From Chlamydiota bacterium (GTDB lineage: Bacteria; Chlamydiota; Chlamydiia; Chlamydiales; Rhabdochlamydiaceae), in contig JABDFI010000009.1 in NCBI GenBank assembly GCA_013286595.1, positions 1-54,047 on the forward strand: a stretch of 54,047 nt of DNA, written 5' to 3'. A model generated the notes under the pieces. It worked only from the letters and a program-made list of their open reading frames with translations. It made no database searches and had not been told where the DNA came from. Within the stretch, counting starts at the first letter, position 1; each line of letters opens with the position of its first letter. Both the position numbers and the translations under genes were made by a program. Shown here in pieces: positions 26,662 to 33,858 of the stretch.

Positions 26662-27333
26662 CTATAGTCTTTTTTTAAAGTAGATGTCAATTTTGTGCAA
26701 GAGAGAGGGATGGCAGGAAAGAGTGCGCAATTGTGAAAAATGTTTGGCGTGATGAAGAGTCAGAAGGATAGACCATTCCTCTGCGGTAAATGAAGCATCT
26801 GCTCCTGTAGAATGAAGGCGGCATAAGCTCTCACCTTGGCTCAATATTTCCGCTTGTCTGTCGCATAAGTTGCACGTTGCAGAAAGAGCAAGAAGCCCCT
26901 CTGCGGTTAAAAATTTAAGCTGGAAACTTGCGAGTAGGATTTCGGGCGCTTGGAAGGTGGGAATTTGTTTTAAATAAGAACGGAATAGAAAGTACGTGTC
27001 AGCAGAGGATTTACCCGCGAGTTGCGAGGTGAGAATGGATTGAGCCATTTGTCCTGCAATGGCTAGTGAAGAAAAAGCTTGGCGCAATGGGAGGTTGGAA
27101 TCGAGCAGGCTCCCATCGACAAACGTCAACAGTTCAGAGTTTTTGCGTTTGATAAGAAATTCGACTCGTGAAAAGGGATTACATAGGGAAAGGAGGGGAA
27201 GGTTGCGGGAAGAAATTCCTTTAATAAGAACACTGATCATCCCTGCATAAGGAGTGAAGACGCTCACAATGCGTTGACTGTCTTTATACTCAAGAGAGCG
27301 AAGTACGATCCCTTCTGTTTTTTCTTCGTTCAT
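26662..27333 (-). CDS. recO: DNA repair protein RecO
   Basis: The 223-residue protein starts EKTEGIVLRSLEYKDSQRIVSVFTP, the RecO OB-fold opening, and has the zinc-finger-like LSATCNLCDRQAEILS...CRLH typical of RecO in the helical domain. RecO works with RecR to load RecA on SSB-coated DNA. It is slightly shorter than the usual 235-250 residues. It heads a small minus-strand group with the methyltransferase. Confidence 0.9.
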   Translation of the reverse strand: MNEEKTEGIVLRSLEYKDSQRIVSVFTPYAGMISVLIKGISSRNLPLLSLCNPFSRVEFLIKRKNSELLTFVDGSLLDSNLPLRQAFSSLAIAGQMAQSILTSQLAGKSSADTYFLFRSYLKQIPTFQAPEILLASFQLKFLTAEGLLALSATCNLCDRQAEILSQGESLCRLHSTGADASFTAEEWSILLTLHHAKHFSQLRTLSCHPSLLHKIDIYFKKRL

Positions 27334-27392
27334 TCTTGCATTGTAGCCAAAACTTGATTTTTTCTCAGCAAATGGCTATCGTACTTCACATT

Positions 27393-27563
27393 AGACCTCT
27401 TTAGAAATTAAGGTTCTGTCGATTTTTGGGTTCTTTTGAGCCGAGTTTTCGATTCTTTTTGCGGGGATTGTATCTTGTTTCGTATACTATCCCCGCAAAA
27501 AGAATCGAAAATCGGCCAAAATAATCCCGAAAATCGACGAACCCTTAGTTTCGAAAGAGGTCT
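27393..27563. repeat. 171-bp palindromic element (family A, complete copy 5)
   Basis: The ends AGACCTCTTT and AAAGAGGTCT are inverted, and most of the interior also pairs: GATTCTTTTTGCGGGGAT is matched by ATCCCCGCAAAAAGAATC around a short loop. It is the longest member of the family (others: 9440, 10477, 10576, 18346, 29248). It ends 6 bases before tRNA-Arg. Confidence 0.93.
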
Positions 27564-27569
27564 GTTCTT

Positions 27570-27643
27570 GCACCGATAGCTCAACCGGATAGAGTACCCG
27601 GCTTCGAACCGGGTGGTTACAGGTTCGACTCCTGTTCGGTGCA
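27570..27643 (+). tRNA. tRNA-Arg (anticodon TCG)
   Basis: The acceptor GCACCGA pairs with TCGGTGC, discriminator A27643. The anticodon arm ACCCGG-CTTCGAA-CCGGGT gives TCG, and the T-arm is CAGGTTCGACTCCTG. CCA is not encoded. It is flanked by a family A element upstream and a recombinase relic downstream on the opposite strand. Confidence 0.95.
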
Positions 27644-27660
27644 CATTTCCTGAGGCATTT

Positions 27661-27762
27661 TCAGAAATGGCGGGATATTCGTTTTTTATTTTTTAAGTCT
27701 TTCTGAAACAGTTCAATAAGACCCACTGCTTCATAACTTACTGGAGTTTGGACTAATTTCGC
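27661..27762 (-). pseudogene. Second serine recombinase C-terminal remnant, next to tRNA-Arg
   Basis: The minus strand reads AKLVQTPVSYEAVGLIELFQ then KDLKNKKRISRHF-stop (stop at 27661-27663). This is the same C-terminal motif as LNEAVALIGLFQKELGNKK in the remnant at 21888-22209. Only about 33 codons survive. It ends 17 bases from the tRNA 3' end. This supports past integration at this tRNA too. Confidence 0.6.
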
Positions 27763-27783
27763 GCCGAATCGGCGCAAAATCAG

Positions 27784-28131
27784 TTAATATCCTGAGAAGC
27801 CCCAATGGCGCTGCAGATAAGAGACAATAATTTTTCCAAGCACAGGAAGAAGCCGATCTTTTAAAACATCGCTAACTATGGAATCTAGAGCAGCTCCTGA
27901 GTGAACAGTGAGGGTCTCTATGTTTTCGATATCCTCGTTTTCCTTTTCAGTTCGCAGAGCATTGCGATCAAGACCAAAATCAAGCACACCAAGCAGCCAG
28001 ACAGGCTTGAATCCAGGATTATAGACATACCCGACCCTAGAAGGGATGTAGTCTCCTTCTTCGTACACATACACCTCAAGGAAATTGAAACAATCCTCAT
28101 GATTAAAGAGGCTACTTGTATGTTCACCCAT
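27784..28131 (-). CDS. Hypothetical protein, 115 residues
   Basis: I do not recognise it. The first half is aromatic and acidic (FLEVYVYEEGDYIPSRVGYVYNPGF), the middle highly acidic, and the C-terminus amphipathic (VLKDRLLPVLGKIIVSYLQRH). There is no signal peptide. It follows a repeat-containing membrane-like ORF on the same strand by 37 bases and lies in a region with recombination relics, so it may be a fragment of a larger gene. Confidence 0.45.
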   Translation of the reverse strand: MGEHTSSLFNHEDCFNFLEVYVYEEGDYIPSRVGYVYNPGFKPVWLLGVLDFGLDRNALRTEKENEDIENIETLTVHSGAALDSIVSDVLKDRLLPVLGKIIVSYLQRHWGFSGY

Positions 28132-28168
28132 TCTTATGCTACCATCTTTGTTCTCGATTTTTATAATA

Positions 28169-28591
28169 TTATGCCTTGGAAACGGTGTCTTTTGACATCG
28201 CTAACTTGAATGCGTCCAAGGAGCCTTGAAAAAGGGGCTCAATTGAAGCTTCTGGAGCTTTTGCACTGCCAGCTACCGCAACTTGAAAAACTGCCTCAAC
28301 TGAAGCTACCGGAACTTTTGGACTGCCATCTTTCAACTTACTTGAAGCTTCTGGAGCTTTTGCACTGCCAGCTACCCCAACTTGAAAAACTGGCACAATT
28401 GAAGCTTCCGGAACTTTTGGAATGACAGCTGCCGCAAAATGATCCTCATAGAGTTTGGGTTGTCCACCACGGGCTCTGGCAGAACGAAACAAGGCGGAAA
28501 AAGCGCCTACTAAGGCCAAGAAGAGCCCGTGAAGGAGAATTAATACAACTTGATGGTTCTGAACATGAATGGTTCTTAGGAGGACGCTCAC
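28169..28591 (-). CDS. Hypothetical protein with one membrane segment and 33-residue tandem repeats
   Basis: A 140-codon frame starting with GTG 28591 encodes a hydrophobic segment (VVLILLHGLFLALVGAFSALF) and then about two 33-residue repeats rich in A, V, P and K (AGSAKAPEAS...). In another frame an ATG at 28619 gives MAEKEKFNKGERPPKNHSCS, a more usual opening, so a frameshift may separate start and body. Function unknown. Confidence 0.4.
   Translation of the reverse strand: MSVLLRTIHVQNHQVVLILLHGLFLALVGAFSALFRSARARGGQPKLYEDHFAAAVIPKVPEASIVPVFQVGVAGSAKAPEASSKLKDGSPKVPVASVEAVFQVAVAGSAKAPEASIEPLFQGSLDAFKLAMSKDTVSKA
28243..28428. repeat. 99-bp tandem duplication
   Basis: TTGAAGCTTCTGGAGCTTTT begins at 28243 and again at 28342, and the following bases match closely over about 85 bases. 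Each unit also contains two related half-units. The period is a multiple of three, so the minus-strand frame is kept. The plus strand of the same DNA reads as leucine-rich (LLELLHCQLPQLEKL) and is open too. Confidence 0.88.
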
Positions 28592-28704
28592 CTTTATTAA
28601 ATTTTTCTTTTTCTGCCATATCTTTTCGTTTTGTTTTTTTCTAGACTCGTATTTTATTTCTATTATAATAGATTATCTTAAATCATAATAAAAGGAATTG
28701 TTTC

Positions 28705-29193
28705 ATGAAATATCTTTTTACACTATTAAGCTGTCTGGCATTTGGATGTGCCTTTGCAGAAACCATTCAACATGTTGAGTATCATTTACCAAAAGCTGCT
28801 GAAAATTGGGTAGTTGGTAATAAATTGGAAAGTGAAAAAGGAACCACGATTATCTATATTCCCCCAGGAGTAGAAAGACAAAATGCGAAAGAGTTTTTTG
28901 GGGTCAACTCCAATTGTCTTACTTCTAAAAACGATCCTGCTTCAATCAAAGTGGGATTAGCTAGAAGTTTTCCCAATATGAACATAGATTTCCGTGTGCT
29001 TGAACAGGATAAAGATAGCATAGCATATGAATGGTCTGCGCAAGAAAATGGCATTGAAAAAACTCATGGGTGGGGACGTGCCTTTTCGAATAAGGATGGT
29101 AGCGTGGTCTTGGGTTATTACACCGAAGATATATCCAATGTACCACAAGCGCGTTCCATTTGGGTGCAAGCCTTAAAAGAAGCAAGGCAATAG
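28705..29193 (+). CDS. Exported hypothetical protein, 162 residues
   Basis: It has a signal peptide ending CAFA (residue 18), AAGGAATTG as ribosome binding site at 28691, and a compact mature domain with one cysteine (NCL) and motifs IIYIPPGVERQNAKEFF and SIAYEWSAQENGIEKTHGWGR. Similar small secreted proteins occur in Legionella and Chlamydiae by my recollection, with no known function. It has its own AT-rich promoter region (about 28640-28690). Confidence 0.7.
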   Translation: MKYLFTLLSCLAFGCAFAETIQHVEYHLPKAAENWVVGNKLESEKGTTIIYIPPGVERQNAKEFFGVNSNCLTSKNDPASIKVGLARSFPNMNIDFRVLEQDKDSIAYEWSAQENGIEKTHGWGRAFSNKDGSVVLGYYTEDISNVPQARSIWVQALKEARQ

Positions 29194-29247
29194 ATTGCAG
29201 GAATGATTACCTCGATAGAATGAATTTTCTCTCCGCTTTTTGATTCT

Positions 29248-29333
29248 GTGATATAATCCCCACAAAATGAATCTAAAAAGTCGATTCAAAAGAATCCAAA
29301 ATTGACAGAACCCTGGTTTCAAAAGACGGTCTA
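29248..29333. repeat. Decayed half copy of family A repeat (copy 6)
   Basis: The reverse complement (TAGACCGTCTTTTGAAACCAGGGTTCTGTC..., then GGATTCTTTTGAATCGA and TTTTGTGGGGAT) follows the left half of 27393-27563 with scattered mismatches. The other half is not recognisable. It ends 5 bases before the rlmN start and forms its leader. Confidence 0.75.
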
Positions 29334-29337
29334 AAAT

Positions 29338-30402
29338 ATGGTTTCCATTTTTTCTCATACACAGCTCAGTTTTAAACAAGCACTGTTCTCCCTTTTTGGT
29401 AAGGGTAAGCAGCATGCTGCCTCTCTCTATTCTGAGTGGTTTAGAGCGGGTTCTCTCCAAGGGGAATGGGCAGAACCTCAAGCTCAGGGTTTAGTTAAAA
29501 AGATGATCTCTGCCATTGACTGTTCTTTACCCCAGCAGATTCGAGAACACGAAGAAGGAGAGATTTCAAAATTTCTCTTACAGTTTTCTGATCAACTCAT
29601 CAGTGAATCCGTCTTAATTCCCATGGAGTCGGGGATCACCTTGTGCATTTCATCCCAAATTGGATGTGCGATGGGATGTGCGTTTTGCGAGACGGGCAAA
29701 ATGGGGCTATTACGCCATCTTTCATGTTGCGAAATTGTACAGCAAGCATTTTGGGCGCGGTTTGTGCTAAAAAAAAGAATTCGCAATATCGTGTTCATGG
29801 GCATGGGAGAGCCCTTCGACAACTTTGATGAAGTGCGTCGAGCGGTAGAGATTTTAACTGACGAAGGGGGCTTTGGACTGGGCAAAAGTCGGATTACACT
29901 GTCGACGAGTGGTCGCGTGGATGGGATTTACAGGATGATCAATGAGATGGATCCTGCCGTGAACCTTGCCGTGTCAGTCAATGCGCCCAATGATGAAGTG
30001 CGCCAGAAGATCATGCCTATCAATCGCACATGGAACATGGAACAATTGAAAGAGGCGATGCGCGCTTATTGCGCGCATCCGCGTAGAGAAATTTTTGTTG
30101 AATACGTTCTAATCCAAGGAGTTAACGATAAGGTAGAAGACGCGGATCAGCTTGCTCTTTATCTTCAAGGTTTGCGCGTCAAGGTAAACTTGATACCGTA
30201 TAATCCTCAAAAGCGCGACCGGTTCATGCCGCCTGATGAAACTCACAGAGAAGCTTTCCTGCAGAGAATGCGCGGTCATGGCTTTCACACTTTATTGCGA
30301 GGGACAAAAGGGCAAAAGATCATGGCAGCTTGTGGTCAATTAGGCGATGTCGACTGGCGCCGTCAGTACGTGACGATTCCCTCGCGTAAACGCGAAGGCT
30401 GA
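29338..30402 (+). CDS. rlmN: Radical SAM 23S rRNA/tRNA m2A methyltransferase RlmN
   Basis: The 354-residue protein has the radical-SAM cluster Cys110-x3-Cys114-x2-Cys117 in QIGCAMGCAFCETG, then VFMGMGEPFDN, and Cys332 in MAACGQLG, the position of the RlmN cysteine that carries the methyl intermediate. RlmN methylates C2 of A2503 in 23S rRNA and A37 in some tRNAs. Residues 1-90 match the accessory N-terminal domain. The leader is a family A repeat and no clear ribosome binding site is visible. Confidence 0.95.
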   Translation: MVSIFSHTQLSFKQALFSLFGKGKQHAASLYSEWFRAGSLQGEWAEPQAQGLVKKMISAIDCSLPQQIREHEEGEISKFLLQFSDQLISESVLIPMESGITLCISSQIGCAMGCAFCETGKMGLLRHLSCCEIVQQAFWARFVLKKRIRNIVFMGMGEPFDNFDEVRRAVEILTDEGGFGLGKSRITLSTSGRVDGIYRMINEMDPAVNLAVSVNAPNDEVRQKIMPINRTWNMEQLKEAMRAYCAHPRREIFVEYVLIQGVNDKVEDADQLALYLQGLRVKVNLIPYNPQKRDRFMPPDETHREAFLQRMRGHGFHTLLRGTKGQKIMAACGQLGDVDWRRQYVTIPSRKREG

Positions 30403-30529
30403 TTACCTAAAAGTACCCTACGATCAGGGCAAGGGCTAGGGCAGGGGAGTTAGCTTTTTCTGACTTGAGGAATTTGATCTAAGAAGTTATAGTGATAACA
30501 CGCATATGTAGAACTGGGCGAGGTGCTCT

Positions 30530-31156
30530 ATGGATAACACAAAGAAGTTTCAAGAAGAAGATGAGCTCGGATATCGAATTGATATTTTAGGAAGAAACAT
30601 TGAAGTCACAGAACCTATGAGAGCGCATATCTGGAGCAAGATGTCCAAGATTGAGCGGTTTCATGCACACATCATGCATATTCAGTTCACGCTTGAGCTG
30701 CATCGATTAGAGCATTCTTGCACGGCTGTCGTCAAATTCGACCATATTAAAATCAAGGTGCAGGCGAACAGTTCTGACATGTATGCTTCCATTGATGAAA
30801 CGATTATAAAATTGCAAGGGTTACTCAGCCGTTATAAAAGCCGCATCCAAGATCATCACAAACGAGCTCTTTCTGCCATCGATATGAAAGTCAATGTCTT
30901 ACAGCGAGATGATCTTGAAGACATCAATGCTGACATTGAAGCGTATACTGCTAAAGAAAAGGTCACCGCTTTTCGTAAGCCAAAAGTGATAGGAGTGGAG
31001 ACTAAGCCCTTGAAGGAATTGACAACAGACGAAGCTATGATGAAGATCGAGCTTTCGGGTGATCAGTTCTTGATTTTTCGTTCGGAAGAAGATCACAAGT
31101 TGAAGGTGATCTACCGACGAACAGATGGGCACTATGGACTTATTCAGCCCGAATAA
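30530..31156 (+). CDS. hpf: Ribosome hibernation promoting factor, long form
   Basis: The 208-residue protein has an N-terminal S30AE domain (IDILGRNIEVTEPMRAHI..., with the basic KSRIQDHHKRA helix) and a C-terminal dimerisation domain (KPLTTDEAMMKIELSGDQFLIFRSEED...GLIQPE region, about 155-208). The long form dimerises 70S ribosomes to 100S in stasis. It overlaps the next gene by 23-32 bases depending on start choice. Confidence 0.93.
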   Translation: MDNTKKFQEEDELGYRIDILGRNIEVTEPMRAHIWSKMSKIERFHAHIMHIQFTLELHRLEHSCTAVVKFDHIKIKVQANSSDMYASIDETIIKLQGLLSRYKSRIQDHHKRALSAIDMKVNVLQRDDLEDINADIEAYTAKEKVTAFRKPKVIGVETKPLKELTTDEAMMKIELSGDQFLIFRSEEDHKLKVIYRRTDGHYGLIQPE

Positions 31157-31601
31157 AGGGCAGCTCTTTGACGAAGTGCGTCAGTTGTGGGTGACCGCTA
31201 CTCCTGAAGAACAAGTCAGGCAAAGAGTCTTAAACAAAATGATCCATCGGTTGAGCTTTCCTAAAGACCTATTGGTCGTAGAGAAAGAACTAAAAACTCT
31301 TCCTCATCTTTCGGTCTGTCCGCCTCCTAATCGACGGTTAGATATCCTGTGTTATGCTAAGGATATCCATCCTGTTCATCCGCTTTACCCTTTACTTCTC
31401 ATCGAATGTAAGGAACAAAAGCTGGATGAGCAGGCGATTGAACAATTAACGGGTTATAATGCTTATGTCCAAGCGTGTTTCATCGCGGTAGCAAGCCGTG
31501 AGGAAGAGCGCTTTGGCTATTTAGATAAAGATAAGATGAAGTACATCTTTCATCCTGGTCTACCTTCTTACAAGGATTTAATACGATGGGTCAAGCCTTA
31601 A
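31134..31601 (+). CDS. HsdR N-terminal (HSDR_N_2) domain protein
   Basis: About 155 residues from ATG 31134 (or 158 from 31125). It has the PD-(D/E)xK nuclease-like layout: RQRVLNKMI helix, RRLDILCYA, then LLLIECKEQKLDEQAIEQL containing the E-x-K pair. Stand-alone HSDR_N proteins like this are common and lack the helicase of restriction enzymes; no methylase or specificity gene is near, so it is not a restriction system. It sits in an overlapping gene block with DUF115 genes. Role unknown. Confidence 0.85.
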   Translation: MDLFSPNKGQLFDEVRQLWVTATPEEQVRQRVLNKMIHRLSFPKDLLVVEKELKTLPHLSVCPPPNRRLDILCYAKDIHPVHPLYPLLLIECKEQKLDEQAIEQLTGYNAYVQACFIAVASREEERFGYLDKDKMKYIFHPGLPSYKDLIRWVKP

Positions 31602-33118
31602 TCGCACCCCAGTTTCCCAATCTCCAACGACAACTAGAAGGACATGATGTCCTGTGCGTGTATGGTGTAGGAGACGGTTCATTTTATTCTCAGATTCAAT
31701 CTTGGCTGAAAAAAAAAGAAGAACGGTACGCGATTTTTGTTGAAGAGGACGAGACCATTTTTTTACGAGCCAAAGAACTGCCTTTTGTTAAAGACCCTAA
31801 GGTGCGCCTTTATTATCATGGCAGCGAGGAAACTTTCGCGCAAATCGCTTGGGAATTTTTGTTTCTGAGCTGTACGCATGTCAATTGCGTTGAAGAAAAA
31901 AATGCTCGAGCAACTCAATTTTTCTATCTTCTAGATGTGGCGATGCATACCGTCAATTTACTTGCTGCTGACTCACGCGATATGGGACAGAGAATTCTTA
32001 CGAATTTGATCCATAATTTATCCGCATTTCCTCAAGCTCTGTTGGGGAGTTCATTAAAAGATAGTTGTCGAGGAGTGCCAGCCATCATCTGTGGTGCTGG
32101 TCCTTCGCTCAACTCGATCATCCCTTTGCTATCCAAGCTCAAAGATAACGCTCTATTGATTGCTGGAGGGACAGCGATTAACGCACTGAACGCCCAAGGA
32201 ATTATTCCTCATCTGGCTGCACATGTCGATCCTCATCCTCCCTATTCTCGTTTTTTACAGCAGGACATCGCAGAAACTCCCTTCCTCTACCAACATCGCT
32301 TTTCTCACGAATTGCTAGAGAAGGTACACGGTCCTCGCGTATGGATGGCGGGGTCTGGAAGTTATCCCCTCGAAGAATGGATGAACAGTTCCTGTGGCGT
32401 TGCTAGTGAAAGACGCGATAACGGATGGACTGTGGCTACTTTTTGTACATCATTAGCTCTGGAGTTGGGATGTAACACTCTCATTTTGGCAGGGATGGAT
32501 TTTGCCTGTGGTGAGGATGAAGCCATTTACGCATCGGGCGTATCAGGACAAGAACACGCAGATGAATTCCTATCTTTTGAAGATGAAGCAGGAAACGAAC
32601 ATCTGACTAAAAGAGATTGGTTAATGAGTGCAGAGTGGCTCTCTGCCAAAGCGAAGGAATACTCTGATCGAAGATGGCTCAACGTCTCATCAGGTGGATT
32701 ACCTATCAAGGAAATACCGAGGGTAGATCTTTCCTCACTCCTTTTTCCCACTTCTGATATCGATGCTCAACTACACGCTGTCTTAGCTCAAGCTACTGGT
32801 TCCTGTGTGGATCCAGCTCAAGTCAATATGACACTCGCTCAATTAAAAGAAAGTTTTCGCCAAACTTCTCACCAAGTGAAGCAACTATTTAATCTATGGA
32901 AAAAACTTCACCCGCGCCATCCTTTAGAAAATACAGATTATGTATTCATTCAAATGGAATTAGAGCAGGGGATCTGCTATCAGCACTTCCTTCAACCGCT
33001 TTGGGAGGTATGGAAACATCCGATCTTGCGCAAGGAACCCCATCCCGTAGGTAAACAACTTCATCGGTTACTGTTTTTCAACAATGTTCTCGACACGAAC
33101 ATGAGGGTTTTTGCATGA
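31586..33118 (+). CDS. DUF115 / MptE-like glycosyltransferase-type protein (first)
   Basis: The 510-residue protein has the DUF115 core: VPAIICGAGPSLNSIIPLLSK (about 168-188), ALLIAGGTAINALNAQGIIPHLAAHVDP and later LILAGMDFAC. The family includes 6-hydroxymethylpterin diphosphokinase MptE-like proteins and the motility-accessory (Maf) flagellin glycosyltransferases. In a non-flagellated chlamydia a surface or glycan role is more likely. It overlaps the upstream gene by 16 bases and the downstream one by ATGA. Confidence 0.82.
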   Translation: MGQALIAPQFPNLQRQLEGHDVLCVYGVGDGSFYSQIQSWLKKKEERYAIFVEEDETIFLRAKELPFVKDPKVRLYYHGSEETFAQIAWEFLFLSCTHVNCVEEKNARATQFFYLLDVAMHTVNLLAADSRDMGQRILTNLIHNLSAFPQALLGSSLKDSCRGVPAIICGAGPSLNSIIPLLSKLKDNALLIAGGTAINALNAQGIIPHLAAHVDPHPPYSRFLQQDIAETPFLYQHRFSHELLEKVHGPRVWMAGSGSYPLEEWMNSSCGVASERRDNGWTVATFCTSLALELGCNTLILAGMDFACGEDEAIYASGVSGQEHADEFLSFEDEAGNEHLTKRDWLMSAEWLSAKAKEYSDRRWLNVSSGGLPIKEIPRVDLSSLLFPTSDIDAQLHAVLAQATGSCVDPAQVNMTLAQLKESFRQTSHQVKQLFNLWKKLHPRHPLENTDYVFIQMELEQGICYQHFLQPLWEVWKHPILRKEPHPVGKQLHRLLFFNNVLDTNMRVFA

Positions 33119-33858
33119 CACATGAGATGTATCTCTTAAAAGATAATGACTTGATCCTGCGCGATCCGGAATTAGACATCGATATCACTTGTCCGTGTGA
33201 TTCTACCGTCTCCCGGTTAACCTATGCTGATGGCACACTCAAAGCAGAAATGCATTACGCGCAAGGACAGTTGCACGGGCCTTCTACTTTTTTTGCACAT
33301 ACAGGGCAAATCTTAGCGCAAAGCTGGTATGTGAACGGAAAAAAAATGGGCAAGGTCAAGTACTACTACACATCGGGCCAATTAGCTTCCTTGCAGCGTT
33401 TTAAAGAAGGACAAGCTGAAGGGTTGCAAGAATATTGGTATGAGAAGGGGACTGTAAAATCTCTTTTGCCTTATAAGAAAGGCAAACTGCATGGAGAAGT
33501 GCGGTTATATTGGGAATCAGGACACTTTAAGCGCCTCATTCATTACGTACACGGCGTTCGTCATGGTCTTGATCAACTGTGGAATGAACAAGGAGTCTTA
33601 ATCGATTCGGGAGAATATTCCGAAGGACAGCCCACCGGTTTACACCAGAGGTTTTACTCCCATGGTATCTTGCGAGAAGAGATATTCTATCATACACCTG
33701 CCCGTTATGATCAGAAAGAATGGAACCCCGATGGCAAACTCATGGTTGAAGGAATCTACGCTCCCGATCTCACGTATACCGAGCGGAGTTTTCTAGAGCC
33801 TCGAGGAGCCACTGTCAAACGAGGATACTGGGATGGACAGCGCTTACGCTGGAAATGA
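33115..33858 (+). CDS. YwqK-type MORN-repeat protein
   Basis: The 247-residue protein is built of repeated about 22-residue MORN_2 units: LKAEMHYAQGQLHGPSTFF, AQSWYVNGKKMGKVKYY, ASLQRFKEGQAEGLQEYW, VKSLLPYKKGKLHGEVRLY, KRLIHYVHGVRHGLDQLW and others. The family is labelled YwqK antitoxin in Bacillus, but that label need not apply. It lies between two DUF115 genes with overlapping stops and starts (ATGA and 26 bases), so the three are probably one functional unit. In Chlamydiae MORN proteins can be membrane-associated. Confidence 0.85.
   Translation: MTHEMYLLKDNDLILRDPELDIDITCPCDSTVSRLTYADGTLKAEMHYAQGQLHGPSTFFAHTGQILAQSWYVNGKKMGKVKYYYTSGQLASLQRFKEGQAEGLQEYWYEKGTVKSLLPYKKGKLHGEVRLYWESGHFKRLIHYVHGVRHGLDQLWNEQGVLIDSGEYSEGQPTGLHQRFYSHGILREEIFYHTPARYDQKEWNPDGKLMVEGIYAPDLTYTERSFLEPRGATVKRGYWDGQRLRWK

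Noticed and set aside
27408-27644. Minus-strand 78-codon ORF across tRNA-Arg and the repeat
   Set aside because: It is the antisense of a tRNA joined to a palindrome, a common false gene call.
28210-28425. Plus-strand ORF reading as a leucine-rich repeat protein
   Set aside because: It has no ribosome binding site and arises from a 99-bp tandem repeat whose opposite strand is also open; repeats of this length leave both strands open by chance.
31134-31601. Part of a restriction-modification system
   Set aside because: Only the HsdR N-terminal nuclease-like domain is present, with no helicase, methylase or specificity gene nearby.
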